From Thelephora terrestris (taxonomy: Eukaryota > Basidiomycota > Agaricomycetes > Thelephorales > Thelephoraceae): DNA of 64,000 nt. Positions 36,281-45,313 of this stretch are shown in pieces (the stretch's first letter is position 1; every line of letters begins with the position of its first letter). Position numbers and translations under genes: made by a program. The DNA lies in the NCBI GenBank assembly GCA_015956445.1, contig WIUZ02000005.1:1240001-1304000 (forward strand). The letters run 5' to 3'. Below the pieces are notes generated by a model. It saw nothing but the letters and a program-made list of their open reading frames with translations, was not told the origin of the DNA and made no database searches.

Positions 36281-37120
36281 CACTGGGGGCAATGGGACAC
36301 TTACCCAGCAAATGCATTGTGATTGCATTGTGATTTTTTAGACAATGTGTCCAGCCTTTGGCCAGGAGGTACATGCTGAGTTCTTTTACAAAGTGCCCAT
36401 CAATGCGACCACAATGTGGCCAGTGGGTCCATCTTGATCACTTTTACAAAGTGCCCATCAATTCGATCACAATGTGTCCTGTGGGTCCATGCAGGATACA
36501 TTGTAAAAGTATCCATCAAAGTGGCCACTGGGCACTTTGTGAAAGAAACCCCTGGTTTCTTTCACAATTTTGTTCACAATGTATCCTACTGGGTGCCTGA
36601 GCCACTCATTGAGAGTTCTTTCAAAAAGTAACCAGCAATGTGACCAAAATGTCCCCAGGGGGTTCTTCTTAATGTTTTCACAATGAACTCTCAATGTGGT
36701 TGGATTTCACAACAAACTCTCAAAGAAACCATTGAGTATCTGGTTGGATACTTTGTGGACACATTGCTGGATACTTTCTGAAAGAACTCTCAATGAGTGG
36801 CTCAGGTGTATGCTGGACACATTGTAAGCAAAATTGTGAAAGAAACCAGGGGTTTCTTTCACAAAGTGCCCAGTGGCCACTTTGATGGATACTTTTACAA
36901 TGTATCCTGCATGGACCCACAGGACACATTGTGATCGAATTGATGGGCACTTTGTAAAAGTGATCGGGATGGACCCACTGGCCACATTGTGGTCACATTG
37001 ATGGGCACTTTGTAAAAGAACTCAGCATGTACCTCCTGGCCACAGGCTGGACACATTATCTAAAAAATCACAATGTAATCACAATGTAATTGCTGGGTAA
37101 GTGACCTATTGCCCCCAGTG
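36281..37120. mobile_element. CACTG..CAGTG foldback element, subfamily II
   Basis: An 840-bp palindrome with GGT duplicated at 36278-36280 and 37121-37123. It starts CACTGGGGGCAATGGGAC and interrupts gene Y. Its internal units (CACTTTGTAAAAG, CACAATGTGGCC) resemble subfamily I but are distinct. Confidence 0.85.
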
Positions 37121-38281
37121 GGTACGGATCGCGATCTACCCTTCCATGGGTTGGGCATACCGGGACGTCTAAGCAGGGGTCCATACGACTTGTCCGAAGC
37201 TGAGTATTCATTAATTTTTTGTTGTTCATGAAGCGAGATGTTGCGCTTACTACTGATGTCATCGCTGTCACTATCTTCTAGGTCCATCGATCCGGTGTCG
37301 GCATCAGCGCTGTCCTCTGAGTCCATCTCTTCCTCGATCTGTCGCAATCTGACGATCGCGTCGGCCATCGATACGGGTCGTCTTTTGCGGACCGTACGGC
37401 GGTGGGTTCACTTTACCAGAGGGTCGGGCTACCGACTGGTCCGGGAACGGCGTATTCCGAGGGATGTCCAGAGTAGGGACGGGGTCGGGACCAAGGTGGT
37501 ACCGACTGGGGAACAGGTCTTCATAAGTGTCGAGGACTCGGCGTAGGGGCGGTGGTGTTGGGCGGTTGCTGCTCGCGTCCAGCTCTGGACCGTACAGGTG
37601 TATGTACGCCGCTCCCTGGTAGACGTACGGGGGCTGCTCCACTCCGCCACCCACGATGATAGCTCCGAACGCGAAGAAGGAGTCCTCCGCACGGCCTAGG
37701 GTGGGGTCCGTTAACTTCTCGAAGTGGGCGGCGGCCAACAGTCCTGGGCTTCGTTGGCCGAGGGGTGGGATGTTGACGTCCATTACCTCTTCCATGGTAG
37801 GCACGTTGTCGGGCACCGGTAGCTCGATAGTACGCCCTAGCCTCAGAGGGCTGGGTTCCGACGGCGGCGTCAACAACGTCTGCAACGGCCCTTGCTTCAG
37901 CCTAGGACACTGCTGACAGCCACAAGAACACTCAACATAAGTAGTTGACTCCGTTTTGGCGACGTCTGGGGCGGTAGATTCGAGAGGGGCGAGGTTTTCA
38001 AGGTATGCTACACCTTCGCTTTTTATATCTGTCAGCGTGCTGAATTTTATTCCCTTTTTTGAACCGTTTTTCACACCCAACTTTCGCCCACTTTCCTTAC
38101 CTATACCCCTTTCTTATTTTATCATTTCTTTTATCACGACTCACACGTCATCAAGGAACGCAGACAAGGACACTGATAATATTACACACGGTGCGCAGCG
38201 AAGACACGAGACTATCAAACCGACGAAGTTGAATCCGCCCGGACCCTATGGACGAGGACTAAGGCGTACGAACCCTGGTCG

Positions 38282-40032
38282 TCAAGACCTGGTCTGCCAG
38301 TACTCCTCAGCACTGGCAACCTCCTCCTCCGTCCCCTCCGAGGCATTCTCGTCGACTTCCTCGTCGACCATCTCGACGACCCGAGCTTCCTCCAGACGAT
38401 GAGCGACGGCCAACTGAACCTCGGCGCGAAGGCGGTTCCTCGCTGAATCGACCATAGTCTGATCCAGAGTCCTCTGGACTGACCAACCCTCCACTCTCTC
38501 GGTCAGTTGAGCCACCAGGCGAACGGCCTCCGCTGCACGCTGGACCGACAAGAGCGTAAGGTCGGTTAAGCCGTTCACGTCGACGGACTCCACCGGAATC
38601 AGCTCGCCGCGATCCACGCGACACTGTAGCATCGTCGCATCGGAATAGGACGGTGGATTCGATGTCTCCACCCTGGCGGACAACGTTGGGATTACTGGGA
38701 CGCATGCGGTGCGCTGGACGAAGTGCCCCGCGATAAGGAACCCAACGACGAGCACGGATAGAACGTTGCCCACGCACCGGCGAGATCGACGGAGGCGGAA
38801 TCGGAACAGCCACTTCATTCTCCCCCGCGTACTCCAACTCGGGAGAACTGCTAACCGGATTCATGGCCGTCTCCTCAGACGTCTCGCGAACGACCTCCTC
38901 CCCGCCATCAGTATGCGCAGGTGTGCGGTACGACCCATCGGAAGCTAAGAAGAGATGTCAGTGGACAAGCCAAATATGTCAACCGACATCCCACCTATGG
39001 GAGAAGCCATCCGATCAGGTATCGACTCGTCCTCGGACTCGTCGCGGACCGCAGCCACCGAACGAGTGCGGCAGTGACACAACCGCTCACTCATCGACTC
39101 GACCCGAGCACCCAACAACGGCAAAGCGTCGTCCAACGTATCGACCTAGGAATGGCATGAGCTCTCTTGGGCAAAAACCAGGAGAAGTCGCACCGACCTT
39201 GGTGTCGAGCTCATTCAGAGCCCTTCTATGACGATTGAGCCGTCGGTCGACCTCGATCAGGTCTCGTTGAATGGTGTCATCCCGTTCCTTCAAGGACTCG
39301 ACCAACCGATTGTGTTCTTCACGCATCGCCAGCATCTCGCTCTCAAACGTGACGCGAAGCGTATCGTTCATCAGGAGCAGCGTCTTCTTCATGTCCAACG
39401 CTTCCGAGTACATCCTACGGGCATCATCTTTCGCTTCCTTCACCTCACGTTTCAGCCGCTCATTCTACAAGCCTGTCAGTGTTATCCCACAAGCGGGATG
39501 CACAGACCGACTCACCGCTTTCTGCTCTGTCCTTAAAAGGAACCAAAGACGGTGACCAACGGCTGCTGTATAGTGTTGCGAACGAGTCGCCCCCGGCCAC
39601 CTTCCTTCGCCGTTTCCCAGATCGTAGATTCCCATCTTCAGAAGACCCCACAACGATGACGCCACCGGAGTCTCCCATGGCATACGCAACTCGGTGTCAA
39701 ACGTGACCCCGCGCATAGACTCCTGTAGCTTGTGGTCAATCAAGTTGTGATACCACAACTCGTCATCTATGGTCAAATAGAGGGGAGGCCTGGCGATCGT
39801 TGCCTCCAGTTGTCGAGCATCCACCTTGTCGGCAACCGCGAAGATCTACAATGCGATGTCAGTTGTTGCCAGTAAACAGCGACACGTGACGTCGCACCTC
39901 GCGATAACTAGGGTACGCCACGTTGGCGTTCGGAAGGAAGTAACTCTTGTTCTGTACGGAGCGCGGATCCGCAGACTCGATGGTAGCAGTGCTGTTCTCA
40001 GCACGGAAGACACGATCGGAGATCATGGGCAT
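38282..40032 (-). CDS. E3 coiled-coil protein, spliced
   Basis: Exon 1 begins at 40032 (MPMISDRVFRAENS) or at an upstream Met at 40095. GT..AG introns of about 50 bp follow near 39900, 39515, 39195 and 38950. Exon 2 has LTIDDELWYHNLIDHKLQES, SSLWGLLKMGIYD and RLWFLLR, homologous to E2 exon 2. Exon 3 is a coiled coil (NERLKREVKEAKDDARRMYS). The C-terminal part is ambiguous between two frames. The frame ending EEYWQTRS (VQRAAEAVRLVAQLTERVEG) looks real, so either an intron or a frameshift lies near 38700. Confidence 0.55.
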
Positions 40033-40099
40033 AATGGATGAGTAGTTGGTTGGTGGGGTTGTTGATTTGGGAAGAAGGGAGTTTGATGGATCCAATGGC

Positions 40100-40961
40100 C
40101 GGTTCGCACTACGCTTTATTCGACCCTCGACAGCGCCCGCGCCCTATTCGCCATTGGCTCGGCCCATCGTTTCACCGGTCCAGACTCCTCATACATTCGT
40201 CCTCGACATTCAAGCCCCACTCGGTCCTTTGTTGTCCCGATTGGACGAACTGACGCGTCGTCCCCTCATTGGTTCACCCTTGCATGTGATATTATCCTTT
40301 GTCATTCCTTTCCCACACGACGTCATGACCCCTTTCTTATTTTCTCACGAACCCTGACCCATTAGTCATTCTTTTATCATTTCAATTCTGTACTCCGGGC
40401 CGCTTACTGTTCGTGCTTACTCTCGGCCCTTCTTTGTTCCGAGTTATTATTAGATAGGGTTATCTATGTCCCGGCCACTCTCTTATAAGTACCAGTAGAG
40501 TAGCTGAGGACTCCCCATCTTTGATATCTCGGGAAGTCCTCTTCTCCTTGCAGCATCGGTGTATTTGCTGTAGGCCACTGAAGAGCTTATCGAGTAACTC
40601 CTTGAACCGTTCGCTCTCCTCTCTCACTCAGTCTTGATCCTTAACCGGTGTTTGAAGCGAGCTCGGACACGACATCGAGTTCCGCACTGCTCTTTGGATC
40701 AAGTCATCAGTTTGAGGCGCCATCCTCGGGCTCTTGTATCTGCCCTCAGAAGACGATAGGGATTTACCTGATAGAGGCTCGGCACTCCTGCTGTGAATTC
40801 GGACAACCTACCGGAGAACGCTCGTCCATCGCGTTTTGGACCACGTAGACTCTGGGTGGATATAGGGAAGTCGTTCCCCCTTTGCCCCATTGTTTCTTGT
40901 TGGTTGGAGTTGCGACTCACCAACAGCACTGGTACCTGAAGGGCGAAGAGTGGCCCTGACA
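40100..40961 (+). promoter_or_regulatory. E3 promoter and R-U5-like region
   Basis: No supported gene. It holds GGCCACTCTCTTATAAGTA (40483-40501), then about 460 bp to the CCTGACA terminus, as in E2. Confidence 0.45.
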
Positions 40962-41129
40962 ATATCCAAATTTACATTTATTTTCTTTCTGACTTCATCC
41001 TCAGGGTGGTCTGAACCCTTTTCACAAGTTCCCACAGGTTTTGAATCGATAAGGTGGCTGCGGCCCTTATCGTTTGCAAAATTATTCCAACTTTGTGCTC
41101 GGGCGCTAGTCGTTCCAGCGGAGTCCCTG

Positions 41130-41367
41130 AATTTTTTAATTTTTATTATATAAGCAATCCACTCTCCCGGGCCACCCACACTGTCGGCACCTGCCTAATT
41201 GGGAGCACCAGTGCCCAGTAAGCTGGGTCCCAGTCCCCCCCATAATTTCCATTAAAACTTTATGAGTAAAATATCCCCCCTCAGGCCATTCAAAAACTCA
41301 TGAGAAAAATCATTCAAATTTGCGACAAAAACTCCTAAAACATTAATGTTTTTAATAAGGACTACTG
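41130..41367. mobile_element. Solitary terminal segment of element A
   Basis: 238 bp matching 3117-3353 nearly base for base, starting AATTTTTTAATTTTTATT and ending AATAAGGACTACTG. It includes the 16-bp palindrome AAAACATTAATGTTTT. The rest of element A is absent; to the left is gene Y. A rearrangement breakpoint lies at 41129/41130. Confidence 0.8.
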
Positions 41368-41637
41368 AGTACACATCCGCTGAGCTCAAGCGCAAAATGC
41401 ACCCAAACCCAGAGAACCCTCACAACTTCACCTGGCCTGGCAACCGCCTTCTCAAACTCTCTGGTATCATCCCAGAGCAGGAAATGAAAACACCCACGAT
41501 ATCAGACCAGGTTGGCGATAAATGTATCACGGTTCTTAAGCGGGGTAGGACTACGGGCTTGACTGTGGGCAAAGCAATTGGCTTTATCTCTTACTCTCGC
41601 AATTATTTTGGTGGGCGTGTCATCGGCGTGTCCAAGG
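41368..41637 (+). pseudogene. Gene P, displaced middle/3' part
   Basis: Begins AGTACAC, the 7-bp duplicate of the flank at 3354-3360 (reverse strand). It continues gene P exactly where the 5' part stops: YTSAELKRKMHPNPENPH, LLKLSGIIPEQEM, CITVLKRGRTTGLTVGKAIG. It ends GRVIGVSKES where element B begins. The segment that should carry the catalytic GDSGS motif is missing, so the gene cannot be functional. Confidence 0.8.
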
Positions 41638-42100
41638 AGAGCAGCTGCAGCCCAGTTTTTATAATTATTGGGGTTACAATGGGAGCACTTTTATATTTGA
41701 CCTGGGTTGTCCTCACAATTATAATTGCAACTTTACAGCGGTTGTCACTAAATATGGCGCGGCGCGATTTTCAATCGTTCAGCACCAAAAACGAAAAAAC
41801 TTCTTGCTCGAAGAGAGACCCACAATTTCATGTACTACGAGTTGTGACTGCCTACGAAAACCTCAATGAAAGTTGTCTGATGCAAAAAGTGCGATAAGGT
41901 GCGACCATTCTCATTTGAGATGGTCACGGCGGTGACACCTGTATCTGACCACCATGGGCACTTGCTCTTCCTGTCCCTCTCCCACAGCCAACTCCAACCT
42001 CACCGCATGCCGATACAGGCCTTTCCAGTTTCCAGGACTTTGCGGCCATCGCTCGAAACCTCCGCACTCTGTGACGCCGTGTGACAAAATGTGACACATC

Positions 42101-43313
42101 TTGCCCACTTCCACAATGAACCGAGAACGGCTTCACCGCCATCGATACAGTTCAGATCTTCTAGAACGAGTCGTTTCCCTGCACCACTTCCTTCATTACA
42201 ACACGGCAGACATTGCTGACATACTCAACATTAGCCGGAGGGTTGTACAGAGGACACTCAGGTTGTGGAGGCTCACTGGGATTGTCAAGCCACCCCATGT
42301 GCGAGTATGCCGACCGAAAGCAAGAATCCTGTCTACTCAACATGTCAAGGTAAACAGATTTGTCATCAGTGACTAGAAGGGTTCACCGTTATCAAGTTTA
42401 TGTTAGGGGTTCTTGAACACGACCCCGATATGTACCTCGATGAAATCGCAGAACAGCTTCGCCTCAGACATGGGGTGAACATCTCATTACCCACTGTATG
42501 GCGAACCCTTGGGACACTTGGCCTTAGTAGAAAGAAGGTGGGCGATTTTTTTCTGTCACCCTCAACACCGTGCCTCTTAGTGTCATCAAATAGTTATCAA
42601 AGCCTGCAAGAGAACGTTGTCAAGAGGAACGACAGGCATTCGCAGCACTGATTGGGATGGAGGACCCGACACGGCTTGTTTTTTTAGACGAGACATCGGT
42701 CGATCTTCGGGTTACCTATCGGTTGATGGGATGGTCACTGGTGGGTTTGCGTGCACAACGAAGGTCCCATTTTGTGCGAGGGACACGGTGCGTGGAGGTA
42801 TCTAATTGTAGATATTTAGCTTTATATTCTCCCAGGTATACAATGCTCCCCGCCCTCTCGAGTGAGGGCCTTGTTTACACGAAGATTATTGTTGGCCCTT
42901 ATGATGGGGATTCATTTGTTCGATACATTGAAAATCTTGTCGAACATATGAATCCATACCCCGCACCCAAGAGCATTCTCCTCATGGACAATTGCTCTAT
43001 ACATCATGTCGAAGGTGTATCAGAACTTTGCAGTGCACGGTAAGGTGGTTTTTTTATAACGGTGACTGTGAATGGTGAAACAAGATCCAGGGGTATCAAA
43101 CTTATCTACCTCCCTGCATACTCGCCTGACTACAACCCAGTTGAAGAGATGTTTTCATTTGTCAAGGCATACATAAGGAGAAATGGAGAATGCTTTCGTG
43201 CTGTAGCTGAGTCTGGCGATGAAGTGGCACCCTTTCTGTTCTTGCACGAATCTCTCTCAGGTATTACTGCAAACCATGCGCGCGGGTGGTTCAACCACTG
43301 TGGGTACGTGTAA
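42101..43313 (+). CDS. Tc1/mariner-type DD34E transposase, spliced
   Basis: Start at 42101 or 42116 (MNRERLHRHRYSSD). A helix-turn-helix N-terminus (HYNTADIADILNISRRVVQR) is followed by a second DNA-binding half (LDEIAEQLRLRHGVNISLPT). The DDE_3 catalytic core has VFLDETSVD, LLMDNCSIHH and YSPDYNPVEEMFSF. Introns of about 45-57 bp lie near 42350, 42540, 42785 and 43042. With the last acceptor after ATCCAG (near 43094), the second Asp and the Glu are separated by 34 residues, as in DD34E. All junctions keep the frame open and no stop was seen, so it could be active. Confidence 0.85.
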
Positions 43314-43447
43314 TATATGTAACATTGTTCCTTCGAGTACGATGTAATAGGCTATGATTTACAGTATTGAACTACCCTTCGAAATAATGTACAATATCGG
43401 GAGGTCATCGAACGAGAGCTAAGCAACGACACCATCAAGAGCAAAAA

Positions 43448-44766
43448 CTATTTTTGACCATATTCATCCATCACCTTTCGGACCGCCCTAGCAGTGCCTT
43501 CAGGCATACTCACTGACATTTCGAGCATTTTTTCGTTCATGTGGAAGATTTCTGAGAGGTCAAGGTAACCTTTCTCCTCGAAGGTTGATGCGTACTTTAC
43601 AACCTCTCGTCGTGGGTCCTTTTGTTGAATTGTATGAAGAAAGTCGGCGATTGAAAGAGACGTATAAGCGGGATCCAGGGAAGGTTCAGGCTGGGCCATC
43701 GGCACAGGGGTAGTGGATGGCTGGCAAGATGAGGAGAGAAGCCGACTGGGGTGAGGACGAAACTCGTTGAAGAGCGACATATCGGGTGGACTATTGATCG
43801 TAACATCTGTTGAATTTCCGGCCTAAAGGCTATCGTCAAACCTCCTTCAGGCAAGCATTAGATTCAAACTTACCAGTGCGAGAGCCCACACGTCCAATTG
43901 CTGGAAGGTGAGGCGACGGTGCACACCGAGGTTGGTAATTTTGCAGGGGACATCAGGACCGCATCTTTGACATTGGGAATGTTGCTTGATCAGCAAATCA
44001 TGATACAACTGCTCCCTCTCAGTCAACGGGTTCTCCTCTTTGACCTCTTGTAGGAGGTACTCGTCCTCTCCATCTTCGGCGTCGAGGTTGAGGAGAAGGG
44101 GAGCCGCTTTGGTCTTCGACTTCAACTTTAGTTTAGAAGCTCCTGGCTGGGATTGCGGCTTCAACCGTTGTTTCAGGCTGTTCAAATACTAGTGGAGAAC
44201 ATGCATGAGCAACGACCATGAGAATGAAGGTACCCATACCTCAGACTCAGCGATGCCAACGATAATTTCAACTTCCGAAGGCTTGCGTTGTCGAGATATT
44301 GTTTCTCGAGCACGTCGCATGGCAGTAACCCACTCCTCGGGTGTATCCAATATTGTGGCAGGGTCTTTCTTTTTGTCTGTAGATAACTTCCAAGTCAAGG
44401 TCGGCTTGCGCTTGACTTCGGTGCAGTGGAGGGCCTTGTGTGTCGCTGTGGCAACCTCTTCCAGTGTCGTCGCTTCATTGATGAGGAACCGAGTTGAAGC
44501 ATCGCCGAACGTGGGAAGGACACAAGATATGCCTACAGGTGATGAGAAACTGGTGATTGAGTAAGGATATACCGAGAATACGCACGAGGATTGACTTTGT
44601 CCTTTTCCCCCTGAGTGTGCCCTCCAAATTGAATGCTTTTCTTCATCTCATAGTAAGCTCCAGCCTCTTCTCCTTCTAATCCAAGTGGGGCGCCCGAAAT
44701 GTCTTCGTCCAGTTCGACCCCAGAAAGCAGATATTGATCAACCTGCTGAGCGATCGTTCGTGGCAT
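43448..44766 (-). CDS. Accessory protein of the Tc1/mariner element, SAM-like C-terminus
   Basis: Start MPRTIAQQVDQYLLSGVELD at 44766. Exons run to about 44571, 44531-44240, 44189-43875 and 43823-43448, with introns of 40-52 bp. The middle is Lys-rich (KQRLKPQSQPGASKLKLKSK). CQRCGPDVPCKI may bind zinc. The C-terminal 65 residues (SIADFLHTIQQKDPRREVVK .. VSMPEGTARAVRKVMDEYGQ) look like a sterile-alpha-motif helix bundle. The two genes of the element are convergent, 135 bp apart. Function is unknown; a DNA-binding or oligomerising partner of transposase is one idea. The SAM call is from pattern only. Confidence 0.6.
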
Positions 44767-45313
44767 TGCAGTGGGAGGGGGATGGATCCTGGGGCGACCA
44801 CCCCCTTCGCCTTGCCTTCCACGTTTTGTAGTTTTCTTTGTATCCTTTGGCGTGATGAACGAGAGGGACTGTGGTGATATAGAGGGGAGGTGAAGGACGT
44901 GGTGGTGGAAGATTGGTACAAAGCGGGGCGGAGACGTGTCACGGAAGTGTTGTGTACATCGGACTGCTTGTCACGCTTTCTGTGTGAACGAAATTGGCCA
45001 CGAAAGAGCCTTGCTTGTGGCTGGAGAGTGTGTGCTGTTGCTTATGGAAGACACGCGAACCGCCCCGTGCAGGCGGTTTGTGGAAAGACCGCGGGATGGT
45101 GAGGCGCTGGTCACCTTCTGGGCCACTGCGCCAGACGAAAGCAGATTCTCCTCACTGCTTCGCTCCAACAGGATAACTTTTGCTAGCACCTTTGCATGCT
45201 GTCAAAGCTTATTCTACACGAAACCATGGGTTTCCCATCGAGGGAGAAGTTTTTTCGGTTTTTATTACCGGCGATCGGAAATCGCGCCGCGCCGTATTTA
45301 GTGAAAACCGCTG
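44767..45313. promoter_or_regulatory. Upstream region of the accessory gene and right inverted repeat
   Basis: Plus-strand ORFs at 44890-45300 overlap the 5' region and the terminal repeat and show no protein features. They are probably non-coding. The right TIR occupies about 45220-45313. Confidence 0.4.

Larger units (their letters stand above)
38030..40961. mobile_element. Element E3 (TG..CA, 5-bp TSD)
   Basis: 2932 bp between ATATC duplications (38025-38029 and 40962-40966). The left end is TGTCAGCGTGCTG and the right end ..GTGGCCCTGACA, matching the E2 right end. It carries a spliced gene on the minus strand and a plus-strand TATAAG at 40494-40499 directed at the right end. It interrupts gene Y. 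Confidence 0.8.
31901..41129 (-). pseudogene. Gene Y: long acidic coiled-coil protein, cut three times
   Basis: Blocks on the minus strand: 41129-40967, 38029-37121, 36280-35365 and 32551-31901. They join at the TSDs of E3 (GAT AT|AAA..), the 36281-37120 foldback (SRSVP-KIAVMDDE) and E4 (QIMED-GCLLTNLRWKF). Features include CSCGCQQCPRLKQG, acidic Ser-rich stretches, and a coiled coil (ELRKRVSDLEEDFGSTLDGL). The C-terminus FALEEHGRNIATLMSCFQYL resembles FALEHWGPFQASLFRYF of the E4 gene W. Frame changes near 37370 and 35715 suggest decay or unrecognised introns. The 5' end is cut by an element-A end at 41130. Similarity to gene W suggests it belongs to another E-type element. Confidence 0.6.
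41736..45313. mobile_element. Tc1/mariner element with second gene
   Basis: Ends are CAGCGGTT(G/T)TCACTAA, with inverted repeats of about 95 bp and TA duplicated at 41734-41735 and 45314-45315. The uninterrupted site is present in the other arm of B near 48870, which proves a clean TA insertion. It carries a transposase (plus) and a spliced gene (minus), converging. At 3.6 kb it is long for this superfamily. Confidence 0.9.
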
